From: Lentisphaeria bacterium
GTDB taxonomy: Bacteria; Verrucomicrobiota; Lentisphaeria; Victivallales; Victivallaceae
Reading direction: 5' to 3'
Length of the DNA stretch: 64,000 nucleotides
Assembly: GCA_018265615.1 (NCBI GenBank)
Contig: JABLYX010000014.1
Coordinates: 1 to 64,000 of the forward strand
Each line of letters opens with the position of its first letter. Position 1 is the first letter of the stretch. Under the pieces are notes generated by a model, which did not search any database, had not been told where the DNA came from, and saw only the letters and a list, made by a program, of their open reading frames with translations. Below, in pieces: positions 1-10,058 of this stretch. Made by a program: the position numbers and the translations under genes.

Positions 1-33
1 CGTTCCGGCCGGGGCGCTCCAATTCCACCACGT

Positions 34-337
34 GTTTAAATCCGCACGCTTTTGCGTAAAGCGTGTGTTTCACCCGGCGGCCGATGCTTTCCCACGGGTT
101 GTTTAAATCCGCACGCTTTTGCGTAAAGCGTGTGTTAAGACGATTGTTCCGGTGACTCCCAAAAAGGTGTTTAAATCCGCACGCTTTTGCGTAAAGCGTG
201 TGGGCGGCACATCAAAGGAGCACTCTGGAGAGCGCGTTTAAATCCGCACGCTTTTGCGTAAAGCGTGTGGTCCACGAGTGGCGAGCATGGGGCTATTTTC
301 CATGTTTAAATCCGCACGCTTTTGCGTAAAGCGTGTG
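34..337. CRISPR. CRISPR array end, five identical 34-bp repeats
   Basis: Five perfect copies of a 34-bp repeat (starts GTTTAAATCCGC, ends AAAGCGTGTG) lie at 34-67, 101-134, 169-202, 236-269 and 304-337. The four spacers between them are unrelated and 33, 34, 33 and 34 nt long. Bases 1-33 look like another spacer, so the array continues beyond the left edge. Each repeat contains an 8-bp hairpin (CACGCTTT / AAAGCGTG, 5-nt loop). On the minus strand the hairpin is followed by an 11-nt tag, CGGATTTAAAC, which resembles the 5' handle of type I-C repeats; the repeat and spacer sizes fit that type too. This suggests minus-strand transcription with the leader to the right. No cas gene lies within the window. 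Confidence 0.95.
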
Positions 338-824
338 TGCTTATCTGTAACTTGTTGGACAATAAGGGATAATTCGGCTGTTTCCGCGAAGAGGGCGGTT
401 GCGCGGATGCCGGGTTTTCAAAGAACGCGGGCCGCGCTTTATCTCTTTGACTGTGCGGCAGCCGCAGCCTGCGCGAACCCGCTGCATACGATAGCATGCA
501 TTCCCGGTCCGCGCAAGCCGGGTTTTGCGTCAGGCGATGGCGAGGCCGCTCCTGAAACGGCTGTCCGCCGCTTCAGGCAGCGAGGCGCTCACGCCGTAAC
601 CGCGTTCCACGAACCCTTTGCCGTGACTTCGACGAGGTATTCCCCCGCGTCGAGCCGGAAGCCGCTGACCCCTGCCGCATCCACCGTGAATTTCCGATTC
701 GCGGACGCTTCTGTCGCCGGGGCCCGCCTGCTGCATGAATGCCATGACGCCGTCTCCTGAAAGAGCTGTTGACGATTATGGAAATCGGTTTTCAATACAG
801 TTGGACGCATGCGCCCGGCGTTTC
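338..824. other. Non-coding stretch beside the CRISPR array, possible gene remnant
   Basis: No convincing complete gene is seen in these 487 bases. The first 60 bases next to the last repeat are less GC-rich than the rest and would be the leader if the array is read on the minus strand; no clear promoter was found. On the minus strand about 589-740 reads as protein-like sequence (for example FTVDAAGVSGFRLDAGEYLV) without a plausible start, consistent with the decayed end of a secreted beta-sandwich protein. That reading is weak. Confidence 0.35.
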
Positions 825-1793
825 TCAGAGTTTGACCGGGGCTTCCCAGTTTTTGTACTGCTCCGCCTGGCGGCGGTTGATGTCGAGCCAGTGGCGCGGG
901 GCCCAGAGCCACTGCACCGGCTGTTCCCGGATCAGCTTCTCAAGCGCGGTGGCGCACATCTGGCAGACGACCTGAACATCGCGCTGCTTGTCGCCGGTCG
1001 GCTTGTAGCGGATCAGGTCGCCGTAGACGAGCTCGAATTCGAAGTTGCTGCCGGGCTTGCGGCGGGTCAGCTCCGGCAGGATCGGGATGCCGGTCTTCAG
1101 GTGCAGCAGCGCCGGGGTCATGTGGATCCGGGCCGGATGCCCGAAGAATTCGCAGTCCACCCCTTCGCCGCCCGCGGCGTGCTGGTCGATCAGCATGGTG
1201 ATGTTGCGCCCCGCGGCCGCCGCGCGCAGGATCGGGCGGATCCCCTCGTTCTTGTCGACGAGCTCGTGCAGGCTGCCCGCGCGGTGGTCGAGGATCATCT
1301 TGCCGATCAGCGGGTTCCCGAACGGGCGCATGAACGAGGTCATCGGGCGGTTCGCCTGCTCCGAAAACGCGGTTCCGGCGACCTCCCAGTTCCCGTAGTG
1401 CGCGGTCACGATGATGACCTGCCCGCCGGTTTTCCCGTCGCCCGGATCCACATATCCGACCGTCTCCTCCGGACCGGCGATGGTGATTTTATCCTTCGAA
1501 TACAGCTGGTTCATTTTCACGATTTCGACGAGGAGCTTCGAGAATTCGAGATAGGTTTTGCGGGCGAACCTGCGCGCCTCGGCCTCGTCGGTGAACATCC
1601 CCGCGTGCATCAGGTGCTGAACCGTGCGGACGCGGTGGCGGCGGTCGGCCAGGTAGAGCAGCCGGAAGAGGAACGTGCTCAGGGCGTAGCCGACCTTCAG
1701 GGGGAGGATGTGGATGATGCCGTACAGGACGCAGAACGGGATGTATTCCGCATAGATCCGGAACCCGCTTTTCTCTTTTTTTTCTTTTGCCAT
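825..1793 (-). CDS. LpxL/HtrB-family lipid A acyltransferase
   Basis: A 322-residue protein of the lysophospholipid acyltransferase family that adds a secondary fatty acyl chain to Kdo-lipid A at the inner face of the inner membrane. The catalytic HX4(D/E) motif is visible as HYGNWE near residue 130, followed by the conserved LIDQH segment near residue 190. An N-terminal hydrophobic stretch (residues about 15-50) fits the usual membrane anchor. Length is close to the 300-325 of LpxL/LpxM. It stands alone and is divergent from the TSCPD gene. Its presence agrees with the Kdo genes further right in the window. Whether it is an LpxL or LpxM equivalent cannot be told from sequence alone. Confidence 0.88.
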   Translation of the reverse strand: MAKEKKEKSGFRIYAEYIPFCVLYGIIHILPLKVGYALSTFLFRLLYLADRRHRVRTVQHLMHAGMFTDEAEARRFARKTYLEFSKLLVEIVKMNQLYSKDKITIAGPEETVGYVDPGDGKTGGQVIIVTAHYGNWEVAGTAFSEQANRPMTSFMRPFGNPLIGKMILDHRAGSLHELVDKNEGIRPILRAAAAGRNITMLIDQHAAGGEGVDCEFFGHPARIHMTPALLHLKTGIPILPELTRRKPGSNFEFELVYGDLIRYKPTGDKQRDVQVVCQMCATALEKLIREQPVQWLWAPRHWLDINRRQAEQYKNWEAPVKL

Positions 1794-1816
1794 ATTCTTC
1801 AGACCGTGGTTTCAGC

Positions 1817-1845
1817 TTGACTCGGTTTCAAAAGCAACATATATT
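1817..1845 (+). promoter_or_regulatory. Sigma70-type promoter for the TSCPD gene
   Basis: A -35 box TTGACT (1817-1822) is followed after 17 bp by a -10 box TATATT (1840-1845). The start would be near 1852, about 90 nt upstream of the ATG at 1942. The AT-rich spacer with the palindromic ATATATTAATATAT stretch stands out from the GC-rich surroundings. Confidence 0.6.
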
Positions 1846-1941
1846 AATATATATCGCTTTTTCCGGATCATCCAGTTTTTATTTGCGAATATTCCGGAAA
1901 AGCGTAGTGGAAGCCATAAAGATAAAGAGCGGGATATTCAA

Positions 1942-2208
1942 ATGACCTATCGTTTTCAAACCAGTGAAATGGTGTGCAGCCGGATGATCGAAATCGAAAT
2001 CGACGAGCAGGACGGCCGGGTGAAGCGCGTCGAATTCACCGGCGGCTGCCCCGGGAACCTCTCCGGCATCGGCCGCCTCGCCGCCGGCATGAAGCCGGAA
2101 GAGCTCATCGGGCGGCTGCAGGGGATCCGCTGCGGCGGCAAGCCCACCTCCTGCCCGGACCAGCTCGCGAATGCCCTGAAGGAGATCGCGCGGCGGAAAC
2201 AGGCGTGA
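1942..2208 (+). CDS. TSCPD domain protein (TIGR03905 family)
   Basis: An 88-residue protein of the TIGR03905 family, named for its TSCPD motif, which is present near residue 72 (KPTSCPDQL). Cysteines also occur in GGCPGN near residue 36 and in IRCGG near residue 63, which could bind metal. The same fold is found as a C-terminal domain in some vitamin B12-dependent ribonucleotide reductases; the stand-alone protein has no proven function. It is a single gene with its own promoter and a strong terminator. Confidence 0.85.
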   Translation: MTYRFQTSEMVCSRMIEIEIDEQDGRVKRVEFTGGCPGNLSGIGRLAAGMKPEELIGRLQGIRCGGKPTSCPDQLANALKEIARRKQA

Positions 2209-2237
2209 GTTCCCGTCCCGCCGTTTCCGCATCTCCG

Positions 2238-2266
2238 CGCCCGCGCAGCATGCGGGCGTTTTTTTT
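2238..2266 (+). terminator. Rho-independent terminator after the TSCPD gene
   Basis: A 7-bp stem CGCCCGC / GCGGGCG (2238-2244, 2252-2258) is followed by a run of eight T from 2259. It lies 30 bp after the stop codon. Confidence 0.85.
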
Positions 2267-2355
2267 CCGCAAGGCTGGCAAAAGCCGTAAAATGCATGTA
2301 TGTTAAATGAAAATTGTCTTTTGAAGAATCACATTTCATGACGAAAGGAATGAAA

Positions 2356-4914
<2,559 letters not shown>

Positions 4915-4930
4915 GTTCCCGTGCGTTCAA

Positions 4931-4968
4931 CGCCCCGCGGCTTATGATGATGCCGCGGGGCGTTTTTT
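4931..4968 (+). terminator. Rho-independent terminator after leuS
   Basis: A 10-bp perfect stem CGCCCCGCGG / CCGCGGGGCG (4931-4940, 4953-4962) is followed by six T. Confidence 0.92.
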
Positions 4969-5033
4969 CCGCGTTCCCCTGTTGCATCCGGCGGTTCCCG
5001 GCGGTAAATTAAAGAGGAAACAGGGAGGCTTTC

Positions 5034-5954
5034 ATGAACACCGTCAAATTCAGCGTATTCGCCGATCTTCACTACCGCGCGGGGAACTGGAACTGGGCCG
5101 GGGAGCGGCTCGGGGAGATTCTCGCCCGCGCCGAACGCGAGAAGGTCGATTTCATCATGCACTGCGGCGATTTCTGCCACAACGTCGTCGCGGCGCGCCC
5201 CGTGATCGACCGCTACAATGCATTTCACATTCCGGCCCGGCACACGATGGGGAACCACGATTTCGAGGAGACCGACACCGTCGAAGCCGTGACGGAGGCG
5301 TACCGGATGGGGGACAGGAGCTATTACTGTTTCGACTGCAACGGATTCCGCTTCATCTCCATCGACACGAACTTCCACCGTGCGCCGGACGGCTCCGTCG
5401 CGCACTACGCTTCGAGCGACGTCTATACGAAGTGCCACCAGAAGGAGCTGCTGATTCCGGAGGAGGAGATGGCGTTCCTGCGCGACGCGCTCCGCACGGC
5501 TCCGGGCCCCTGCGTCGTCTTCTCGCACGGCAGCATCGTGCGGCCGAACGGCGTCGCGAACCGGGAGGAGGTGCTCGAGCTGCTGCGGGAGGAGCGCGGC
5601 CGGGTCCTGCTCTGGATCAACGGCCACCACCACCGGAACAACCTTCAGCTCGTCGAAAACGTCGCGTTCTTCGATTTGAACAGCACGACGTCGGACTGGG
5701 TCAACACGCCGCACGACGCCTATCCGCCGGAGCTGATGGCGAAGTTCGCCCTCTCCCGGCACGAGCTGCTGTTCGAAAAGCCGGTCCACGCGGTCGTGAC
5801 CGTCGCGGAGGACGGCGAGATCCGGATCGACGGGATGCGCGGCGGCATGTACATGGGCGTGACCCGCGCGATGACCGGGAACCCGGAGTGCGACTGCGCC
5901 GGGCTCCCGTGCGACGCTTCGGTCCTCTCCGCCCGCTTCCGGCTGCTGAACTGA
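5034..5954 (+). CDS. Calcineurin-like metallophosphoesterase
   Basis: A 306-residue protein with the full set of metallophosphoesterase metal-binding motifs in order: DLH (residue about 11), GDF (about 46), GNHDF (about 74), SH (about 165) and GHHH (about 198). There is no signal peptide, so it should be cytoplasmic. The substrate is not predictable; relatives act on cyclic nucleotides, phospholipids or phosphoproteins. A strong AGGGAGG ribosome-binding site lies 6 nt before the ATG. It is convergent with the beta-helix gene and seems to be transcribed alone. Confidence 0.85.
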   Translation: MNTVKFSVFADLHYRAGNWNWAGERLGEILARAEREKVDFIMHCGDFCHNVVAARPVIDRYNAFHIPARHTMGNHDFEETDTVEAVTEAYRMGDRSYYCFDCNGFRFISIDTNFHRAPDGSVAHYASSDVYTKCHQKELLIPEEEMAFLRDALRTAPGPCVVFSHGSIVRPNGVANREEVLELLREERGRVLLWINGHHHRNNLQLVENVAFFDLNSTTSDWVNTPHDAYPPELMAKFALSRHELLFEKPVHAVVTVAEDGEIRIDGMRGGMYMGVTRAMTGNPECDCAGLPCDASVLSARFRLLN

Positions 5955-5970
5955 CGCTGCCGCGCCTGCG

Positions 5971-7920
5971 TCAATGCGGCAGGTTGCCGGTGACGGTGTT
6001 ACCGCCGGCGGCGATATGGCCGCCGCCCCTGTTCCGGAGGAAGACGCCGCTCTGCGGCGCCGCCGCGTCGATGCGGTTGCCGGCGACGGTCACGAAATCG
6101 GCGTTTTCGATGTCGATGAGCGGGCGCTCCGAGCTGCCGGTGATATCGATCCCGTTGCCGGTGATCCGGATATGCGAGGCGGTGGGCCGCCCGCCGGAGG
6201 GGGATCCGCCGAAGCGGAACAGCGTTTTCGCCGCCGTCTCGAACCGGTTGCCGTCGATCTCGATGTTGCGCGGCGCGACGAATTCGGAGCCGTCGCGGGC
6301 GATCCGTTCCGGGCGGAGGTTCATGAAGAAGCTGTGAGAGAGCGAATCGATGACCGTGTTCCCCGTGAAGAGCCAGTTGCGGCCTCCGGCGAGGAAGCGC
6401 GAGAGCCCGTCCTCGAAGCGGTTCCCGGTCACGACCATGCCGTGGCACTGGTTGTCCGGCAGGATCAGCATGTCCGGCAGCCCCGGCGTCGATTCGAGCG
6501 TTTCGAACGGGCCGAACTCCGCGTCGAGCGTGAGCTTCAGGAGCCCGCCCTCCGGCTCGACCGCCGTGATCCGCGCCTCCTTTGCAACGGCGGTTTCCCC
6601 GGCGGAGGTGCGGATGAGCCCGAGGCGGCGTCCCGGCGCGAGGTTGCGGCGGTTCCAATCTTCGCCCCTCACATGAAGCGTCTTCCCTGCGGCCCTCACG
6701 GCGGGGTGGACGTAGGTGTGCATGTTCATGAAGTCGTCGCCGATGTGGCGGACGATGTTCCCCTTCACGAGGCCGCCGAGGCTGATGTTGCGCATGTAGA
6801 TCCCGTCCGCCGCGGTCGAAACAAAGCTGCCGGGCAGCGCCTCGATCCTGCAGTTCACGATGAACGGCCGCTCGCTGGCGTTGTTCAGGATCGCCATTGC
6901 CGAGGAGGTGTTCACGGTGATGTTCTCAAGGCGGGTGCGGCTGGAATTCGCGTTGTTGACCGCGTGGTTCCCGTAGGTCCGGGCGTAGAAGGCGACGCGC
7001 AGGCCCTTCGAGTAGTGCTTTGACACCGGCGTGAACGACTTCACCCTGAAGTCATAGCACCGTCCGTCCGCCTTCGTGACGTCCGGTGCGCCCTGGTGCG
7101 GGGCGACCGAGCTTAGCAGCGGCCGCAGCGACCCCGGGATCACGTCCGGCGTGTGGAAGCGCATGAGCCCCTTCGTCTGCGCCTGCCGGAACATCGGTTC
7201 GGTCGGGGCGGCCATGCCGGGGTCGATCTCGACCCGGATCACGTCGTCCGCCGGGAAGCCGGCGACCGTCCCGGTCGTGTACGGCGCTTTGAGGTAAGTC
7301 AGTGTGAGGTTCTTCACGCCGACGTTGTCGCAGTTGAGGATGCGGACGGCCACGTCGAGCGGCCCCGGCAGCAGGAGCTCCGTGCCGCGCTCGCCGACGA
7401 TGCGGATATCCCTGAGGCTGTCGAGCTTCAGGTTCCCGGTTTCGGGGCCGGTGCAGCGCACGAGGTAGCGGCCGCGCGGCAGGAAGACGGTCCGCTTTCC
7501 GGCCGTGTCGGCGGAGGCGGCGGCGATCGCCTTGCGGATCGCTTCGCCGTCGTCGGCGGAGCCGTCTCCCTTTGCGCCGAACTCCTTAACGCTGTAGCGT
7601 TTGCTCTCGTCGATCGCGGGGGTGTTCCGGGCGTGTTCGATCTCCCCGGCGATGCGGCCGAGCAGATATTCATAATCGGCCGTGAGGCTTTCGGCCTGAG
7701 CCGGATCCGCTTCGATCGCCCGTTCGAGGTTCGCGAGGATCCGCTTCTGGGCGGCGAGGTACTCCGCCAGCAGCGGATCGGATGCGCCGATCTCCGAGAG
7801 CGCCGCGGGGGCGAGCAGCGCGTCCCTCCGGCACTTGAGTTCACCTGTGTCCGCCGCGGCGAGGCTCCCGGCCAGGAGTGCGCCGAGACACGCGAGTGTC
7901 AGTTTCTTCATCGTTGCCAT
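5971..7920 (-). CDS. Secreted right-handed beta-helix (pectate lyase superfamily) protein
   Basis: A 649-residue exported protein with a signal peptide (MKKLTLACLGALLAGSLAAA, second Met at 7911). A predicted helical stretch at residues 25-100 precedes a Pectate_lyase_3-type start near residue 110 (YSVKEFGAKGDGSADDGEAI). Beta-helix rungs with repeated N-G-N and 'NNASERPF / GNRFEDG / GNTV' turns run to the C-terminus. Such proteins bind or cleave uronate-rich or plant-derived polysaccharides in the periplasm or outside the cell; lyase versus hydrolase activity cannot be decided. It is the last gene of a minus-strand unit with a pseudopilin and a GntR/LacI-type regulator, so expression is probably sugar-induced. 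Confidence 0.8.
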   Translation of the reverse strand: MATMKKLTLACLGALLAGSLAAADTGELKCRRDALLAPAALSEIGASDPLLAEYLAAQKRILANLERAIEADPAQAESLTADYEYLLGRIAGEIEHARNTPAIDESKRYSVKEFGAKGDGSADDGEAIRKAIAAASADTAGKRTVFLPRGRYLVRCTGPETGNLKLDSLRDIRIVGERGTELLLPGPLDVAVRILNCDNVGVKNLTLTYLKAPYTTGTVAGFPADDVIRVEIDPGMAAPTEPMFRQAQTKGLMRFHTPDVIPGSLRPLLSSVAPHQGAPDVTKADGRCYDFRVKSFTPVSKHYSKGLRVAFYARTYGNHAVNNANSSRTRLENITVNTSSAMAILNNASERPFIVNCRIEALPGSFVSTAADGIYMRNISLGGLVKGNIVRHIGDDFMNMHTYVHPAVRAAGKTLHVRGEDWNRRNLAPGRRLGLIRTSAGETAVAKEARITAVEPEGGLLKLTLDAEFGPFETLESTPGLPDMLILPDNQCHGMVVTGNRFEDGLSRFLAGGRNWLFTGNTVIDSLSHSFFMNLRPERIARDGSEFVAPRNIEIDGNRFETAAKTLFRFGGSPSGGRPTASHIRITGNGIDITGSSERPLIDIENADFVTVAGNRIDAAAPQSGVFLRNRGGGHIAAGGNTVTGNLPH

Positions 7921-7938
7921 GTTTCCGTTTTCCTGTCG

Positions 7939-8670
7939 TTACTGTACTGACCAGTATTTGTCGCCGGAGCCCTGCCAATAGACGACGACCTCCGGAATGG
8001 TGGGCGACTGGCTTTTTGCGAGTATGACCGTGCCGATCATTTTCGCGTGCCCGTCCATGAAGAGCATGTTGTTGCCGCCGGCGTGGTGGAACCGGAATTC
8101 GGTCTTCACGTGGGCCGGCATCGGGTTCTCCCAGCGCCACCAGACCGACTGCCCGTAGGAGCCCGGCGCGAGATAGTAGTCGATGACCGGGTGGTAGGCG
8201 TCGGTGATCGCCAGCGCCCGCGAGGGGGACTTCAGGCTGCCGGGGCGGGGCGGTTTTCTGTAGGCGTCCATGGTCGCGACGCTGGTTGCGCCGATGTTGA
8301 ACGTGTAGTGCAGGAAGTCGCTGCCGGTGTGCTGCGGCGCGGACGGGCAGCGGATCACGGTGTTCCTGCCCGCCTTCTCCGGCGAATTCACATAATTCAG
8401 CCGGATCAGCGCCGTCGCCCAGTGGGAGTTCTTGTCGGAGGTCGAGGCGTAGCCGTATTCCTTGTCGTAGAACGGGATCGTCCAGTAGTCGCTGCAGTCG
8501 TTCGCATACAGCATCTCCGCCAGCCCGAGCTGTTTCAGGTTCGAAAGGCAGGAGGAGCTTTTTCCCCGCTCCCGCGCCTGGTTCAGGGCGGGCAGCAGCA
8601 TCGAGGCGAGGATCGCGATGATCGCGATCACGACAAGAAGTTCTATCAGGGTGAATTTGAGCTGTTTCAT
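7939..8670 (-). CDS. Type II secretion-like pseudopilin (prepilin N-terminal domain)
   Basis: A 243-residue protein that opens with a short basic leader, then FTLIELLVVIAIIAILASML, the class III signal and N-terminal helix of type IV pilin/pseudopilin proteins. The C-terminal half has the H-X-G-G-x-N-x-L-F-x-D-G-H segment (residues about 205-220) typical of the DUF1559/SBP_bac_10-like pseudopilins common in Planctomycetes and Lentisphaerae. The residue before the cleavage point is Lys rather than the usual Gly. It lies 17 bp after the regulator gene and just before the beta-helix enzyme, which suggests a role in exporting or displaying that enzyme. The start is set by the ATG at 8670. Confidence 0.88.
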   Translation of the reverse strand: MKQLKFTLIELLVVIAIIAILASMLLPALNQARERGKSSSCLSNLKQLGLAEMLYANDCSDYWTIPFYDKEYGYASTSDKNSHWATALIRLNYVNSPEKAGRNTVIRCPSAPQHTGSDFLHYTFNIGATSVATMDAYRKPPRPGSLKSPSRALAITDAYHPVIDYYLAPGSYGQSVWWRWENPMPAHVKTEFRFHHAGGNNMLFMDGHAKMIGTVILAKSQSPTIPEVVVYWQGSGDKYWSVQ

Positions 8671-8687
8671 GGCCTGTTCCTTTGCGT

Positions 8688-9788
8688 TTATTTCCTGAGG
8701 GATTTCAGTGTTTTTCCTTCGATGAATTCGGGGGAGATCATGGTGTACTGGACCGGGAGGGAAGGGGTCGCGAGCCGGGCTTTGATGAGCTCGAACGCCT
8801 GGAGCGCGTGGTCGCGCAGCGACACCTTGAGGTAGGTCGGCTCGGGGCGGTAGAATTCGAGCTCCTGCCGGTCGCCGTTCGCGACGACCGAGACATCCTC
8901 CGGCACCCGGAGCCCGAGGTCCGAGAAGGCCGCCATCACGCCCGAAAGGAAGGGGACGCGCGTGATGACCGCCGTGAACGGCGGCTTCGGGCCGATCGAC
9001 CTGAGCCTTTCGTAGATCGCGCGGTGCGGCAGCTCGAAGCGCGGCGTTTCGACGAGGATCGACAGTTCTCCGGCGGCGCTCTCTCCGAGGGTCTCCGCGA
9101 TCCGCTGCTTCCAGACCGAGTGGAACGTGGGGACGTCGGCCGTGAGCTGGTCGTTCATCAGCGAACACTGCTCCACGAGCGCGATGCGGGTGTGGCCGGC
9201 TTCGGCGAGCTTGTCGAGGATGATGCGGAATTCGACCTCCATCGAGCCGGTCACGGCGTCGAGCCCGAAGTGGTGGGCCGGGACGCCGATGAAGACCACC
9301 GGCTTCTCGTGGCTCCGGAACTTTTCGAGCAGCTCCCGCGGCATCTGCGCGACCGGCTGCGGCGCGAAGCAGACGAGCGCGTCGAAGTTCGTCCACGCAT
9401 CCACGAGCGCCCGGTCCTCCCAGTGGCGGATCGACACCATCTTCGGCAGCCACCCTTCGCGTTCGGCCGCCTCGCCGGCGTACATCACGAAGTCGGAATT
9501 CTCCGGCGCGGTCCAGGCCGGGACGACGATCCCGAGCTGGCGCTGCACCTTGTGTCCCGGGATCGTGTGCGAAACGAAGGTCCCGACCCGCGGGATGCGT
9601 TCGAGATACTTCTCTTCGACCAGCGTTCCGATCGCCTTGCGGACCGTCATGTAGCTCGCGTTCAACTGCTCGGTCAGCTCGCGTTCGGAGGGGAGCACCG
9701 AGCCGCGCGGGAAGTTCCCGAGCTCGATCTGCCGCAGCAGCTGTTCGCGGATCCCCGCCGTTTTTCCGCCGTATATGCTTTTTTCCAT
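8688..9788 (-). CDS. GntR-type DNA-binding / LacI-type sensor transcriptional regulator
   Basis: A 366-residue regulator. Residues 1-75 form a GntR winged helix (GSVLPSERELTEQLNASYMT then VRKAI and the wing RIPRVGTFV). Residues about 85-350 resemble the periplasmic-binding-protein fold of LacI repressors (LGIVVPAW, FIGVPAHHFG, ending DVSVVANGD). This domain pair is typical of sugar-sensing repressors of the AraR type. It is the first gene of the unit that contains the pseudopilin and beta-helix enzyme, with AAGGAGCC ahead of the ATG. A perfect palindrome overlaps its own promoter, so autoregulation is likely. The ligand is unknown. Confidence 0.88.
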   Translation of the reverse strand: MEKSIYGGKTAGIREQLLRQIELGNFPRGSVLPSERELTEQLNASYMTVRKAIGTLVEEKYLERIPRVGTFVSHTIPGHKVQRQLGIVVPAWTAPENSDFVMYAGEAAEREGWLPKMVSIRHWEDRALVDAWTNFDALVCFAPQPVAQMPRELLEKFRSHEKPVVFIGVPAHHFGLDAVTGSMEVEFRIILDKLAEAGHTRIALVEQCSLMNDQLTADVPTFHSVWKQRIAETLGESAAGELSILVETPRFELPHRAIYERLRSIGPKPPFTAVITRVPFLSGVMAAFSDLGLRVPEDVSVVANGDRQELEFYRPEPTYLKVSLRDHALQAFELIKARLATPSLPVQYTMISPEFIEGKTLKSLRK

Positions 9789-9827
9789 CGCATGGCTCCT
9801 TCTGTCCGGAAGAGTGGCGTGTCATAT

Positions 9828-9844
9828 TGCTATATATTATAGCA
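9828..9844. promoter_or_regulatory. Candidate operator of the GntR/LacI-type regulator
   Basis: A perfect 7-bp inverted repeat, TGCTATA-TAT-TATAGCA, overlaps the -10 box of the minus-strand promoter. Position, symmetry and size fit a dimeric GntR operator; binding is inferred. Confidence 0.6.
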
Positions 9845-9864
9845 GACTGCGATACATTTGCCAA
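9836..9864 (-). promoter_or_regulatory. Sigma70 promoter of the regulator-pseudopilin-beta-helix unit
   Basis: Read on the minus strand: -35 TTGGCA (9864-9859), 17-bp spacer, -10 TATAAT (9841-9836). This is one of the best sigma70 matches in the window and is overlapped by the palindromic operator candidate. Confidence 0.8.
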
Positions 9865-10058
9865 GAGCCAAACAGAATTTTTCTGAAAATTCTTTCCCCC
9901 GGAGCGGAGAAAAGCCGGAGTGACAGATGGACTGAGCGGGGAGAGGCGGGGGCCTCCGCATACTGAATTCCGCGAAATCCTGCTTGATTTCATTTGATTT
10001 TCCACCGGACGGGTGTAGAGTAACATATTTTTTCAAACCGAACAATAATGGTGGATTT

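Noticed and set aside
34..337. Assignment of the array to type V or VI
   Set aside because: The plus-strand hairpin near the repeat end could fit type V and the AAAC end on the minus strand could fit type VI, but the repeat and spacer sizes and 11-nt tag fit I-C better; without cas genes none is claimed.
254..760. 168-codon plus-strand frame over the last CRISPR repeats
   Set aside because: It runs through two CRISPR repeats and has no protein-like composition or ribosome-binding site.
7939..10026. One 695-codon minus-strand frame covering regulator and pseudopilin
   Set aside because: Its first two thirds are a shadow of the GntR/LacI-type gene in another frame; only the part from 8670 down is the pseudopilin.
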